Shown: in pieces, positions 36,522 through 45,342 of the stretch
Layout of the letters: each line of letters opens with the position of its first letter
How positions within the stretch are numbered: position 1 is the stretch's first letter
DNA from: Paludibacteraceae bacterium
GTDB taxonomy: Bacteria; Bacteroidota; Bacteroidia; Bacteroidales; Paludibacteraceae
Assembly (NCBI GenBank): GCA_024693065.1
Contig: JAILLP010000006.1
Span: forward strand, 62,001 to 126,000
Reading direction: 5' to 3'
Length of the DNA: 64,000 nucleotides
Made by a program: the position numbers and the translations under genes
Notes under the pieces: model-generated
What the model saw: the letters and a program-made list of their open reading frames with translations, nothing else
Databases searched by the model: none
What the model was told of the DNA's origin: nothing

Positions 36522-36529
36522 TAATTTTG
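36522..36529 (+). promoter_or_regulatory. -7 box of the DUF4268-type gene
   Basis: TAATTTTG on the plus strand. Transcription from about 36536 would give a leader of 40-60 bases before the ATGs at 36578 and 36599. Confidence 0.45.
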
Positions 36530-36598
36530 TGGAGGTGTAGGCATATATCTGAGCTTGCGTTGATTCAATTGGTACAAATGCATTCAAAAGAAAGTGTT

Positions 36599-37519
36599 AT
36601 GGATAAATTAGGCAAAATGATAAAATTTACCGACTTAAGATCGGTATGGCCACATGAAGCTAATGATTTCACAAAGTGGCTGGCGTTGGAAGAAAATTTA
36701 GCGTTGTTAGGTGACACGATAGGCATAGACCTTGAATTAGAGGAAAGAGAGTCTTCCGTTGGTAGTTTCAGTGTGGATATTTTTGCAAAAGAAGTTGGTT
36801 CCGACCGTAAAGTCATTATAGAGAATCAGTTGGAAGACACAAACCATGACCATCTTGGAAAACTAATTACTTATGCGTCTGGTAAGGATGCCGAAGTGAT
36901 CGTTTGGGTGGTGAAGCGGGCTCGTGACGAACATAGGCAAGCAATAGAATGGTTGAATCAGCACACAGATAACAATCTTGGTTTCTTCTTATTGGAGATA
37001 GAATTGTGGCAGATTGGTGATTCAGAGAAAGCCCCTCGTTTCAATATTGTGGAAAAGCCTAATGAATGGACAAAGACAATGAAATCAATAGATGGATTGT
37101 CAAATATAGCCTTGTTAAAATTAGATTTCTGGACAGGCTTTAATGATGCGATGGCTGGCAATAGCGATTTTACTCGCAATTTTCATACACGTAAAGCATC
37201 CCCACATTATTGGTACAATTTGAGTATAGGGAGTTCCGCCTATCGTATTGGATTAACAATAAATACTCAAAACCAGAGTATTGGAGCTGGAATTTATATA
37301 TATGACAACAAGGATATTGATCAGTTTAAAAGTCAAATAGATGCAATATCAGGCTTATTGAATAGCGAAGTGGAATGGCGAGAGGCTGAGAAATCTTGTT
37401 CTATTGTCGTTACGACAAATATTAATCCTATGAAGCGTGAATGTTGGGCAAAAGCTTACAGTTGGTTTTTGGAGAAAGCCATTGTGTTTAAGTCTATTGC
37501 TTCCAAATATGGAGGATGA
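36599..37519 (+). CDS. PD-(D/E)XK-like protein with C-terminal DUF4268 region
   Basis: 306 residues. The N-terminal half carries SVDIFAKE (D60), then IIENQLEDTNHDHLGK (E75, Q77), the D...ExQ pattern of restriction-type nucleases. The C-terminal half resembles DUF4268. The ATG at 36599 or the one at 36578 could be used. The gene is clearly richer in A and T than its neighbours and stands alone, with no methyltransferase or toxin partner, which suggests transfer. A role in defence or DNA repair is inference. Confidence 0.6.
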   Translation: MDKLGKMIKFTDLRSVWPHEANDFTKWLALEENLALLGDTIGIDLELEERESSVGSFSVDIFAKEVGSDRKVIIENQLEDTNHDHLGKLITYASGKDAEVIVWVVKRARDEHRQAIEWLNQHTDNNLGFFLLEIELWQIGDSEKAPRFNIVEKPNEWTKTMKSIDGLSNIALLKLDFWTGFNDAMAGNSDFTRNFHTRKASPHYWYNLSIGSSAYRIGLTINTQNQSIGAGIYIYDNKDIDQFKSQIDAISGLLNSEVEWREAEKSCSIVVTTNINPMKRECWAKAYSWFLEKAIVFKSIASKYGG

Positions 37520-37587
37520 TTTTTTACCTCGTACTTCACGAACAGGCAATTAAATAGCCCATTTGTAAAGGTTAGTAATATTTATAG

Positions 37588-38244
37588 ATGAAACGTTCCA
37601 TCATTCGCATACTATTGGGTGGCTTGGCGCTCTTCGCCTTGGTGCTGGGGGTGTTTTATATCATCCATCAATGCAAACGGGTTCCGCCCCGTGGCGGGAG
37701 TGCGGTCTATGCCTCGGCGAAAGGGAAGGCGCATGCGTTGAAAGCCTATGCGGTACGGAATGGTTACGACACCTGCCATTGTTTCTTGGTGGATTATTCC
37801 CTGCCGTCGGGTACACCTAGGTTCTTCATCTGGAACTTCGCGACCGATGAGATTGATTTCGCGGACTTTTGCATGCATGGCGCCGGGAAGGGCAACACGG
37901 AGAGCACCCCTATCTTCAGCAATGATTTGGGGAGCAATTGTTCCTCCTTGGGAAGGTTCGCCGTGCGGAAAAACCAATATGGCAAGGTTTTAGGGGAAAA
38001 ACGGAGCCGGGTGATTGTGGGATTGGACCCCTCCAACAGCAATGCCCTGCGCAGGGGTTTGTTAATCCATGATTCCTATTTCCTTGATGGCCAGTCGCTT
38101 ATCCCTCGCAAACACCTTCCGTTGAACGGCGCCTCCTGCTCGGGTTGCGTCACGATCACCTCCAAGGGCTTCCGGAAGGCCAAGGCGCTCATCGATGGCT
38201 CGCCTAAGGGTATCCTGATGTGGAACTATTGCGGCGGGCGGTGA
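37588..38244 (+). CDS. Murein L,D-transpeptidase-like (YkuD_2 type) protein
   Basis: 218 residues with one N-terminal membrane segment (about 7-27). The catalytic core shows FCMHGAGKGN, LLIHDS and SGCVTI with candidate nucleophile Cys187. This order (His, then SxGC) is that of the L,D-transpeptidase catalytic-domain family, which links peptides in peptidoglycan with 3-3 bonds or attaches proteins to it. It is periplasmic by topology. It stands alone, convergent with a methyltransferase gene. Confidence 0.78.
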   Translation: MKRSIIRILLGGLALFALVLGVFYIIHQCKRVPPRGGSAVYASAKGKAHALKAYAVRNGYDTCHCFLVDYSLPSGTPRFFIWNFATDEIDFADFCMHGAGKGNTESTPIFSNDLGSNCSSLGRFAVRKNQYGKVLGEKRSRVIVGLDPSNSNALRRGLLIHDSYFLDGQSLIPRKHLPLNGASCSGCVTITSKGFRKAKALIDGSPKGILMWNYCGGR

Positions 38245-38258
38245 AGCACGCTGTGGAC

Positions 38259-38924
38259 TCACTTCCCGCACACGCACCAGAGTATCGCATTGTCCGTATG
38301 GATCTCCACCTCCGAATAACGCTCCTCTAGAATCCTCCGAACTTCCTCTTCTGTCTGGAAAGGCGGTGTAAACCAACCTTTCGGGGCCAGTACATGGTTC
38401 ACGACCCAGTCTGTCCGTCGTAATTTGCCACGGACGTAGAAGCTGGCGATGAATTTTCCTCCTTCCTTCAGCACCCGGCAGGTCTCGTCGAAGGCTCTCG
38501 GTTTGTCGGGGAAAGCGTGGAATCCGTTCATGCTCATGACGATATCGACGCTTTGGCTCTCGAAAGGGAGTGCGCCCACGTCTCCTTGGCAAAGTTGGAT
38601 ATGCCTCTCCCCTTCCAGCCGTTGGCCCGCTTGTCGTAGCATGTCATCGCTGTAGTCGAGACAAATGATCTTCGAGTCGTTGAGCTCCTTCCATTTATTG
38701 GAGGTGAAGACCGCAGTGCCGCAGGGGACGTCCAGTATCGTGCCGGAAAAACCCTCCGGAATGTATGACAGCAACTTATGGGCGAGCGCCACGTCGTCCG
38801 TGCCTCCCCAAAAGAATTGTATATAAGCCTTGGCGAATAGGTTTCCCTGCGTCAGGACATCGTCGTAGATGCTCTTGGAGTCATGGTACGCGTCTTTGAT
38901 CTTTTCTTTCCGTATTTCGTTCAT
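38259..38924 (-). CDS. SAM-dependent class I methyltransferase
   Basis: 221 residues with the SAM-binding motif I ILDVPCGTAVF (about 62-72), a downstream acidic residue in ICLDYSD and the motif VDIVMSMNGFHAFPD. The fold is of the Methyltransf_11 type. The methyl acceptor is unknown; similar proteins act on quinones or small molecules, but neighbours give no clue. It has a -7 box (38951-38958) upstream. Confidence 0.78.
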   Translation of the reverse strand: MNEIRKEKIKDAYHDSKSIYDDVLTQGNLFAKAYIQFFWGGTDDVALAHKLLSYIPEGFSGTILDVPCGTAVFTSNKWKELNDSKIICLDYSDDMLRQAGQRLEGERHIQLCQGDVGALPFESQSVDIVMSMNGFHAFPDKPRAFDETCRVLKEGGKFIASFYVRGKLRRTDWVVNHVLAPKGWFTPPFQTEEEVRRILEERYSEVEIHTDNAILWCVCGK

Positions 38925-38950
38925 CTTATAGAGTTTTTATGTTTACGGTA

Positions 38951-38958
38951 CAAATGTA
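38951..38958 (-). promoter_or_regulatory. -7 box of the methyltransferase gene
   Basis: TACATTTG on the minus strand, 27 bases before the ATG at 38924. Confidence 0.5.
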
Positions 38959-39013
38959 GGAAGAGGGTTCTGCAACCGGGTTGCAATGTTCCGTAACGGC
39001 AAAAAAAGACATT

Positions 39014-39087
39014 GGTATTTACTATTTAGCTATTTACGATTTACAATCTAGCTATTTACGATTTAACTATTTACAATTTACCATTTC
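39014..39087. repeat. A/T-rich CTATTTACGATTT array
   Basis: Degenerate units of the form CTATTTACGATTTA repeat five times. The stretch 39016-39044 (29 bases) occurs as a perfect inverted copy at 45390-45418. The rest of the 38925-39243 gap holds promoter signals. Confidence 0.8.
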
Positions 39088-39169
39088 ATAGACGCCTTGC
39101 CTAAATGGATTTTTTGCGGGATTTTCCAATGATTTTAAGGGATAGAGAGTGTTTTTTGGTAAATATGAT

Positions 39170-39177
39170 TAACTTTG
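39170..39177 (+). promoter_or_regulatory. -7 box of the small membrane protein gene
   Basis: TAACTTTG on the plus strand, 66 bases before the ATG at 39244. Confidence 0.5.
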
Positions 39178-39243
39178 TTTAATTTCCCATGGAGAGATTG
39201 GAGTTTTTTTCTTGGGACGAATGTTTAATAAAAATTTACTACG

Positions 39244-39564
39244 ATGAAAATCAAAGGATTAGAAAATTTAACGAACGAGGAGATAAACAAGGAGCTTGAA
39301 TTAGGTGGCAAGTTCGTGGTCTTCCCCTATGCGATATCCATATTGATTATGACGTTTAAGAGGAGTAGTGACATCTACTTCCTGAAATCAAATGAATCGG
39401 CGATAAAGTACGGTTATAAATTCTTGTTGATCAGTCTATTTGTTGGATGGTGGGGAATTCCTTGGGGACCGATTTATACCATACAATCCATCTTTAAGGC
39501 GTTTAGCGGTACAGATGTGACCAAAGAGTTATTGGAGGAGTTGAATAAACCGTTCCATCTGTGA
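39244..39564 (+). CDS. Small membrane protein of unknown function
   Basis: 106 residues. A polar N-terminus (1-22) with a NLTNEEINKEL helix precedes a first hydrophobic stretch (about 23-37) and a stronger one with an aromatic centre, ISLFVGWWGIPWGPIY (about 62-77). The GWWGIPWGP motif is characteristic in appearance and recurs in small Bacteroidetes membrane proteins, but I do not recognise a named family. It has its own -7 box and is 29 bases ahead of the dehydrogenase gene. Confidence 0.6.
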   Translation: MKIKGLENLTNEEINKELELGGKFVVFPYAISILIMTFKRSSDIYFLKSNESAIKYGYKFLLISLFVGWWGIPWGPIYTIQSIFKAFSGTDVTKELLEELNKPFHL

Positions 39565-39593
39565 TTGACTAAAAGAAGAGAGAGGCGATAGGA

Positions 39594-40370
39594 ATGTTAG
39601 CGTTAGTTACAGGGGCCAGTTCGGGTATTGGTGTGCAATACGCCTTCGAATTGGCGAGGAGGGGTCACGATCTGATCATCGTGAGCAATCAGGAAAAGGA
39701 GCTTGGCGAGGTGGCGCGGGAGATCGCGGAGACCCACCATGTGGGTGTGGAGTCGATTTGTATGGACTTGGCGAGGAGCGAGGCCGCGGAGGAGTTGTAC
39801 GGGATGTGCCGATCGGCTGGGAAGAAGGTGGAGATCCTAGTGAACGATGCGGGTGTCTTCTTCTTCAATAGTCTCACGAACACGGACATGAGGCGCATCG
39901 ACGTGATGCTGCAGCTTCATGTTGTGACCGTCACCAAGTTGTGCCGTCTCTTCGGCGAAGATATGAAGCGGGAGCAGCATGGGTATATCCTGAACATGTC
40001 CTCCCTTTCCGCATGGATGATGTTCCCTGGCATCTCCGTCTATGAATCCACCAAAGCCTATCTCCGTTCCTTTTCCGTCGCGCTGTCGTACGAACTGAAT
40101 CCGTTCGGCGTGGGGGTCACCGCAGTGTGTCCCGGAGCGGTGGATACGGGACTCTACAACCTGAGCATGAACCTTCGTCGGCTGGCGGTCCGCCTGGGCG
40201 TATCCATTCCACCGGAGAAATTGGCGAAGAAAGCGATCGCGAAAATGTTCAAAAAGAGGCGTCAGTACATCCCCGGACTCATCAATTATCTGTTTTTGCC
40301 CTTCTGCAAGCATTTGCCCGATTTTCTTATTTCGTTGATAATGAAAAAAATAGAATGCTTCCAAAAATAA
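39594..40370 (+). CDS. Short-chain dehydrogenase/reductase
   Basis: 258-residue SDR with TGASSGIG at residues 6-13, NDAG near 84, MSSLSAW and YESTKAY (catalytic Tyr and Lys). The C-terminal half, including the basic KKRRQYIPGL segment and a hydrophobic end, resembles the membrane-associated DltE/very-long-chain ketoreductase-like group. The substrate is probably a ketoacyl chain or another lipid-like ketone, an inference. Possibly cotranscribed with the small membrane protein. Confidence 0.8.
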   Translation: MLALVTGASSGIGVQYAFELARRGHDLIIVSNQEKELGEVAREIAETHHVGVESICMDLARSEAAEELYGMCRSAGKKVEILVNDAGVFFFNSLTNTDMRRIDVMLQLHVVTVTKLCRLFGEDMKREQHGYILNMSSLSAWMMFPGISVYESTKAYLRSFSVALSYELNPFGVGVTAVCPGAVDTGLYNLSMNLRRLAVRLGVSIPPEKLAKKAIAKMFKKRRQYIPGLINYLFLPFCKHLPDFLISLIMKKIECFQK

Positions 40371-40405
40371 TTTGAAAAAAAGGCGAAAAAAAGTGCTCCA
40401 AAAAT

Positions 40406-40436
40406 TTGGTGGAACATAGCAAAAGCACTACTTTTG
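40406..40436 (+). promoter_or_regulatory. Promoter of the tRNA cluster
   Basis: TTG (40406-40408), a 20-base spacer and TACTTTTG (40429-40436) match the Bacteroidetes consensus. The first tRNA starts 23 bases later. Confidence 0.75.
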
Positions 40437-40459
40437 CAACGTCAAAACGAAAGGACAAT

Positions 40460-40532
40460 GACTCAGTAGCTCAGCTGGTAGAGCAACAGACTCTTAATCT
40501 GTGGGTCCAGGGTTCGATCCCCTGCTGGGTCA
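40460..40532 (+). tRNA. tRNA-Lys (CTT)
   Basis: Cloverleaf of 73 bases: acceptor GACTCAG/CTGGGTC (one G-U pair), D arm GCTCAGCTGGTAGAGC, anticodon loop CTCTTAA with anticodon CTT, and T loop TTCGATC. The 3' CCA is not encoded. Confidence 0.95.
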
Positions 40533-40580
40533 CAAAACAAAGACGAAGAACTTGCGGAGGCGAGTGAGTTTAGAAGATTT

Positions 40581-40665
40581 GGAGAGATGGTAGAGTGGTC
40601 GATTACAGCGGTCTTGAAAACCGCCGTACCGAGAGGTACCGGGGGTTCGAATCCCTCTCTCTCCG
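40581..40665 (+). tRNA. tRNA-Ser (TGA)
   Basis: Class II tRNA of 85 bases with acceptor GGAGAGA/TCTCTCC, anticodon TGA, and a long variable arm (TACCGAGAGGTA). Discriminator base G fits serine. Confidence 0.95.
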
Positions 40666-40668
40666 CGT

Positions 40669-40698
40669 AATCCGAAGAGTGCTTCGGATTTTTTATTT
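40669..40698 (+). terminator. Intrinsic terminator between the two tRNA-Ser genes
   Basis: A perfect 9-base-pair stem AATCCGAAG/CTTCGGATT with a 4-base loop and T4ATTT follows the tRNA-Ser (TGA) gene directly. Confidence 0.85.
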
Positions 40699-40725
40699 TA
40701 AGGGCATACTTAAATCAAATATAAA

Positions 40726-40812
40726 GGAAAGATGCCGGAGTGGTCGATCGGGCCGCACTCGAAATGCGGTGAGCGGGTAACTGTTCCCAGGGTTCGAATC
40801 CCTGTCTTTCCG
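40726..40812 (+). tRNA. tRNA-Ser (CGA)
   Basis: Class II tRNA of 87 bases with acceptor GGAAAGA/TCTTTCC, anticodon CGA and a long variable arm. No clear promoter of its own lies between it and the preceding terminator, so it depends on read-through or on a non-consensus promoter. Confidence 0.95.
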
Positions 40813-40830
40813 CAATTGCCCTGAAAAAAT

Positions 40831-41742
40831 CTATAGGATGATGATGTTGGCTAGACCGATGATGCCGCCTAGCAATGCTCCCAACCAAACGATAGCTTTT
40901 AGTTCCTTATTCAGTACGGAATATGTGATTTTCTCCGTGTCGGACATGTCCATGCCGTTGATGCGGTCCTCCACGATTTTCTTTATGTCGATGGAGTCCA
41001 TCATGGTGGGCAGTTGCTCCGTTATGATGGTTTTGTAGCTGTTGATGGCTATTCCTTTCACCTTCTCCACGATATTATCCTTGTTTTGGATGAATTCGCA
41101 GACAGGCGTGTCCAGGTATGCGGTGATTTCATGGTCCACCAGTTTCGACACGATCTCCCCCGCATTTTCCTTGAGGATATTGTCGAGGTGTTTGCTCAGC
41201 GCCTTCTCGATTGGGTCGGATAGTTTGCCCACCAGCTTATCTGCCTGTAGGAACCCGAGGAATCCTTTCCCTGTCTGTTGCATGGCGTATTCCACCACCT
41301 TGTGCGAGATGCCTTGGCTGAGGTTGTTCTCCTCGATCTTCCCCCCTATCCTGCCGGAGAACTCTTCGGTGACCTTCCTGACCACCGTGTCGAGGTCGTC
41401 GCTAGGAAGGTACTGCGTGATATAGTCGCGTAGATTCTCCTTCTTCTCCTTCAGCTCCGCCACGTAGTCGTCGATGCCCGTCTCGATCTTCGCTATCATA
41501 TCGTCCGACAGGAGGGTTTTGGAGAGCGTGTCTTTGTTCACCAAGTGGTTGCTCACGGTCTCACCGATGGCGGTCGCGATGCGGCTCTTCTCCTTGGGTA
41601 TGATGCCTGGCGTGAAGGGTATCTTATGTCCGAAAAGATATTTGGGCTTGTGCGGACGGAATAGCATCATAAGGGCTAGTTCATTCGTGAAAAAGCCGAT
41701 TATGGCTCCCACAACGGGAGGTATCAAGTAAGTGTACCACAT
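40831..41742 (-). CDS. DUF445 family membrane protein
   Basis: 303 residues with one membrane segment at each end (about 5-25 and 282-302) and a long helical, charged middle. The N-terminal PPVVGAIIGFFTNELALMM and PFTPGIIPKEKSRIA motifs are the hallmarks of DUF445 (YheB-like). The role of the family is not established. It starts 13 bases after the DUF4349 gene and is likely in one transcript with it. Confidence 0.83.
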   Translation of the reverse strand: MWYTYLIPPVVGAIIGFFTNELALMMLFRPHKPKYLFGHKIPFTPGIIPKEKSRIATAIGETVSNHLVNKDTLSKTLLSDDMIAKIETGIDDYVAELKEKKENLRDYITQYLPSDDLDTVVRKVTEEFSGRIGGKIEENNLSQGISHKVVEYAMQQTGKGFLGFLQADKLVGKLSDPIEKALSKHLDNILKENAGEIVSKLVDHEITAYLDTPVCEFIQNKDNIVEKVKGIAINSYKTIITEQLPTMMDSIDIKKIVEDRINGMDMSDTEKITYSVLNKELKAIVWLGALLGGIIGLANIIIL

Positions 41743-41755
41743 GGTCTTTTAATCA

Positions 41756-42748
41756 TTAGAAGAGCTTCTTTTGGTCCTGGATAGGTTTGTTCTTCCTCTT
41801 TTTCCTCCAGATATAGACGATGACTCCGACGAGGATCCACAATGGCCAGATGGTGATGATGCCTAATACGATGGCTTTTATAATATCCCATCCTGTGCAG
41901 AATGCTTCGCCCATATCCTTCCAGAAGCTTGGTTTCTCCTCCTCTACGGTCTGAATTGGTTCTTCCTTCCTTTCTTGATCGATGATGATGTACACCAGAC
42001 TGTAGCTGACGTTGTGGTCGATTACGTTCATCCTGCCCTGCACACGGTCCGTCTCCATCTGTATTTGGTCGATGCGGCTTTGCACCTCCAGCATGTCAGA
42101 GATGTTGGTGGTGTTCCTCAGCATTGTGCGGTAACGTTCCAGCATGGCCTCTTGGGTCTTCCGTCTCGACTCGTTGTCACGGTATTCGGCTGTGCGGTCG
42201 TTCACCGACACGCTCTTCTCCGTGATGGTCCCGTTTATTCCATGCATGCCGGATAGGAACGAATCCAGGGAGGCGGAAGGGACTCTCAGTTTTATGTTGT
42301 ATGATTGGGTGCCGGCGGAGGCGTATTGCTCTTTCTCCACGTAGGCTCCGTATCGGGAGGACAAGCTGTCTGTGAATTTCCTGCATCGGGTGATGTCGGA
42401 TGATTGGATGCATATCCTGGCTTTCTTCTCCAATTTCCTGCCGACAGGGAGGTTCTTGGAATAATCCACGGAGTAGTTCTGACCCTTTGTTGGACTTTCC
42501 GATTGGGATTCGGCGACTTCATTGGCGACGCTCAATGCTCTTCTATTCTGGCTATATCCACTTTCGTAATTCCCCTCCTCGTCGTCCGCGCCAAATGATG
42601 CGGCAGGTTCAGGTTCAGGTTCCGGTTCTTCTTCGTCATTATAGCTTAACTCTATCGACTCCGACTCTGAATTCTTGTTGTTGCTGCAACCTTGAGCGAA
42701 TATGCCTAGTAGGAATAAGGTCGTCGCTAAAAATATGTATTTCCTCAT
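41756..42748 (-). CDS. DUF4349 lipoprotein
   Basis: 330 residues. The lipobox FAQGC (Cys21) is followed by an acidic linker with a Pro-Glu run (about 41-48). The DUF4349 domain (about 105-260) begins ARICIQSSDITRCRKF and contains a coiled-coil stretch (EVQSRIDQIQMETDRVQG). A single C-terminal membrane segment lies at about 290-312, then Lys/Arg. Anchored in the cell envelope; the function is unknown. First gene of the unit with the DUF445 gene. Confidence 0.82.
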   Translation of the reverse strand: MRKYIFLATTLFLLGIFAQGCSNNKNSESESIELSYNDEEEPEPEPEPAASFGADDEEGNYESGYSQNRRALSVANEVAESQSESPTKGQNYSVDYSKNLPVGRKLEKKARICIQSSDITRCRKFTDSLSSRYGAYVEKEQYASAGTQSYNIKLRVPSASLDSFLSGMHGINGTITEKSVSVNDRTAEYRDNESRRKTQEAMLERYRTMLRNTTNISDMLEVQSRIDQIQMETDRVQGRMNVIDHNVSYSLVYIIIDQERKEEPIQTVEEEKPSFWKDMGEAFCTGWDIIKAIVLGIITIWPLWILVGVIVYIWRKKRKNKPIQDQKKLF

Positions 42749-42979
42749 ATCGATTTGTTTTTTTGTTCCTTGGTATATTATTGGTCCAAATGGATGGGAG
42801 TAAAAATAGCAAGAAAAATATAGAAAAAGAAATGCGTGGCGAACAAAATAGAGGGATTTGCGTTAAGAAATGTTACTGCGGTAAGGGCAATGAAACCTTA
42901 TGGGGATGCGTTGTGGCGCATCCCTTCCTTGAAAATTCGGGTCTACCCCACCTCATGGCGGGGAGCCCGTCGGGCGTCA

Positions 42980-44017
42980 TCAGAGGAATTGCCTGATGAA
43001 TTTTGACTTACGTAATAGAAAGCTCATTAGGAAGGAGGTGCAGATGACGAAGAGCAGGATCAGCGTCAGCTTGAGGGGAAAGTAGATTTCCCATGTCTTC
43101 GTGTAGGTCTGCACGTAGTAGAGTAAAGGCACATGGAATATGTATATGCCCAGTGAATTCTCGGATAGCAAAGCGATGAAGCTGGCGCTTTTGTTCAGGT
43201 ATTTATTGAACACCCAAATGGTTATATATGCGTCGAAGATTACGTAGCAAGCCTCCAGAATCGTGAAAAGCCTGCTGCCGATATAGTTGTGTTCATTGAT
43301 AAATAACGCCATCATGACACAGTCAATTGTGAGTATGATGATTGTTCCGATGATAAGCGGTTTCGAAGTCTTCTTAAACCAGCCTAGCCGACGGGCTATC
43401 ACACCGAAAAGGAATGTCAGGATATATTCGGCGAGTCTGGCGGGTTCGCAGTAGAATACTTTGAATAATACAGTGAAATGGTTGACATAGAAAAAATGCC
43501 TGACGAACAGGTTGACGGCGCACAGGATCATGAAACAGCCAAGCAGCACGGGTATCGAGAGCTCAAACTGGTAATCTTCCTTTATCCTCCGTTGTGTCAA
43601 CTTCCTGAAAAGTGCGTATGCTAGGCAAAAGAGAAAGAGCTCCTGAAGGAACCAAATATGGTACATTGGCTCTGGAATAAAAATCATGCTGTATGCCATG
43701 ATAACAGAGGCGGGTATCAACAGACGTTTGGTTTTTTTCCAAATAAAGAGTTTGAATCCTTGCTTGTCGTAGCTCGTCGGGACGAAATAGCCTGCCACGA
43801 TAAAGAAAATGGGCATGCTAATCCACTGATTTATATTGATTAGGATGTTATTCGGAAGACTCTCCCCTGGCAACGATGGGGTGAAATACCAATGTGTGTC
43901 TAGTGGCGTATACGGTAACATGGTATGTACAGTGACCACAATCAGACAAATTGTTAATTTCAAATTGTCCAATCCGTAGTTCCTTGATTTATCGGTCAGT
44001 GTGTTTGCGTCTCTCAT
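42980..44017 (-). CDS. Acyltransferase family 3 membrane protein
   Basis: 345 residues with about ten membrane segments, as in the acyltransferase-3 family that moves acetyl or other acyl groups onto surface sugars. It opens NYGLDNLKLTICLIVVTVH, with the conserved His of the family near residue 31. It is a close paralogue of the next gene upstream (44123-45154): the two share DNLK, GYFVP, the KTKRLLIPA loop and the ISENSLGIY/ISENSMGIY segment. The acceptor is unknown. Confidence 0.83.
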   Translation of the reverse strand: MRDANTLTDKSRNYGLDNLKLTICLIVVTVHTMLPYTPLDTHWYFTPSLPGESLPNNILININQWISMPIFFIVAGYFVPTSYDKQGFKLFIWKKTKRLLIPASVIMAYSMIFIPEPMYHIWFLQELFLFCLAYALFRKLTQRRIKEDYQFELSIPVLLGCFMILCAVNLFVRHFFYVNHFTVLFKVFYCEPARLAEYILTFLFGVIARRLGWFKKTSKPLIIGTIIILTIDCVMMALFINEHNYIGSRLFTILEACYVIFDAYITIWVFNKYLNKSASFIALLSENSLGIYIFHVPLLYYVQTYTKTWEIYFPLKLTLILLFVICTSFLMSFLLRKSKFIRQFL

Positions 44018-44122
44018 CTTTCTGTTATTTGAATGGAAGCATTATCTTTAATTCCTTTGCCATCCTATCAATGCGAATTGATTCGCAAATGATTGTGGCG
44101 TATTGTGTTTGGGTTAATTATA

Positions 44123-45154
44123 TCAAAGGAAGTTCCTGAAAAACTTAAATTTCCGCAATAGAAAACTTATTAGGAAAGCAGCTGCCGAGACGACGACGAT
44201 GATGAGTACTAATTTCAGGGGGAAGTAAATCTCCCACATCTTCGTGTAGGTTTGCACGTAATAGAGTATCGGCAGGTGAAATAGATAGATACCCATGGAA
44301 TTCTCGGAGATTGACTCAACGAAATGGTTGCTTTTGTTTATAAACATGTTGAATATCCATATGATCAGTAATGATTCGAAAAGGCAAAAGCTGGTTTCCA
44401 ATATGGTGGCGAGTCGGCTTCCGATATAATTTTCTTCGGTGATACGTATCTCCTTTATTATGTATGTCAGTATAAACACTACGATAACTTCGACAACTAA
44501 TTTCTTTGATTTTGGAGTGAACCAATCAAAGCGACGGGCCAATACGCCGAAATAAAACACAAGGACGTATTGCGCCATTTTAGCTGGTTCAAAACTAAAT
44601 AGGTTGAACAATAGTACAAATTGGTTGATGTAGTATTTCTGACGAATAATTAGGGTGAAGAAACACATGACTAGAAATATTCCTACCAATAGTGTTATTG
44701 TGAGTTCTAGCTTCTTCCCCTCTTTTATGCGCCATTTTGTGATTAGTCTGAAAAGGGCGTATGCCAGGCAGAAGAGGAAAAGCCATTGAAGGAACCATAT
44801 GTGGTACATCGGGTATGGTGTGCAGAGTATGCAAATCGCCCATACGGCGAATGCGGGAATCAGCAGACGTTTGGTCTTTTTCCATAGGAATGTTTTAAAT
44901 CCTTGTTTGTCGTAACTGATAGGCACGAAATAGCCCGAAATCATGAAGAAGATGGCCATGCCGCAGTTCCTTGAGAATATTATGATTGGATTTAGCGACA
45001 ATGTCTCTTCTGACAATCCCGGTTCAAAATACCATGGTATTCCTATCCTCGTATAGGGGACCATTACATGTAGAATTACGATGATTATACTCAGTAACAA
45101 TTTTAGGTTGTCTAATCCGTAGTTCCGTTGAAGTGCATTATTTTCTGTAACCAT
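44123..45154 (-). CDS. Acyltransferase family 3 membrane protein (paralogue)
   Basis: 343 residues from the ATG at 45154, chosen because NYGLDNLKLLLSI then aligns with the start of the downstream paralogue. About ten membrane segments. It has the same conserved blocks, for example GYFVPISYDKQGFK and KTKRLLIPAF. The two genes are separated by 105 bases and probably arose by tandem duplication. It may modify a surface glycan, but no other glycan gene is adjacent. Confidence 0.82.
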   Translation of the reverse strand: MVTENNALQRNYGLDNLKLLLSIIIVILHVMVPYTRIGIPWYFEPGLSEETLSLNPIIIFSRNCGMAIFFMISGYFVPISYDKQGFKTFLWKKTKRLLIPAFAVWAICILCTPYPMYHIWFLQWLFLFCLAYALFRLITKWRIKEGKKLELTITLLVGIFLVMCFFTLIIRQKYYINQFVLLFNLFSFEPAKMAQYVLVFYFGVLARRFDWFTPKSKKLVVEVIVVFILTYIIKEIRITEENYIGSRLATILETSFCLFESLLIIWIFNMFINKSNHFVESISENSMGIYLFHLPILYYVQTYTKMWEIYFPLKLVLIIVVVSAAAFLISFLLRKFKFFRNFL

Positions 45155-45342
45155 CTCTTTTGTTCTAATTTTTACGTGTCGAAATCTATATTTCGATATT
45201 CTCACATCAGTCATAAGACGAGACGGTGCGAAATTACAAAAAATATTTAATTCTCAAACGGTTATGAAAATTTACAATGAATAATTCACGGCGGCTTCGT
45301 TTAGAGGAGGATCCCTAAAGATTGTGCTCTCCGTGTCTTGAA

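Noticed and set aside
36599-37519. Restriction-modification system
   Set aside because: No methyltransferase, specificity subunit or helicase is adjacent; the methyltransferase at 38259 looks like a small-molecule type.
39014-39087. CRISPR-like array
   Set aside because: Units are short, degenerate and without spacers of uniform length, and there are no cas genes.
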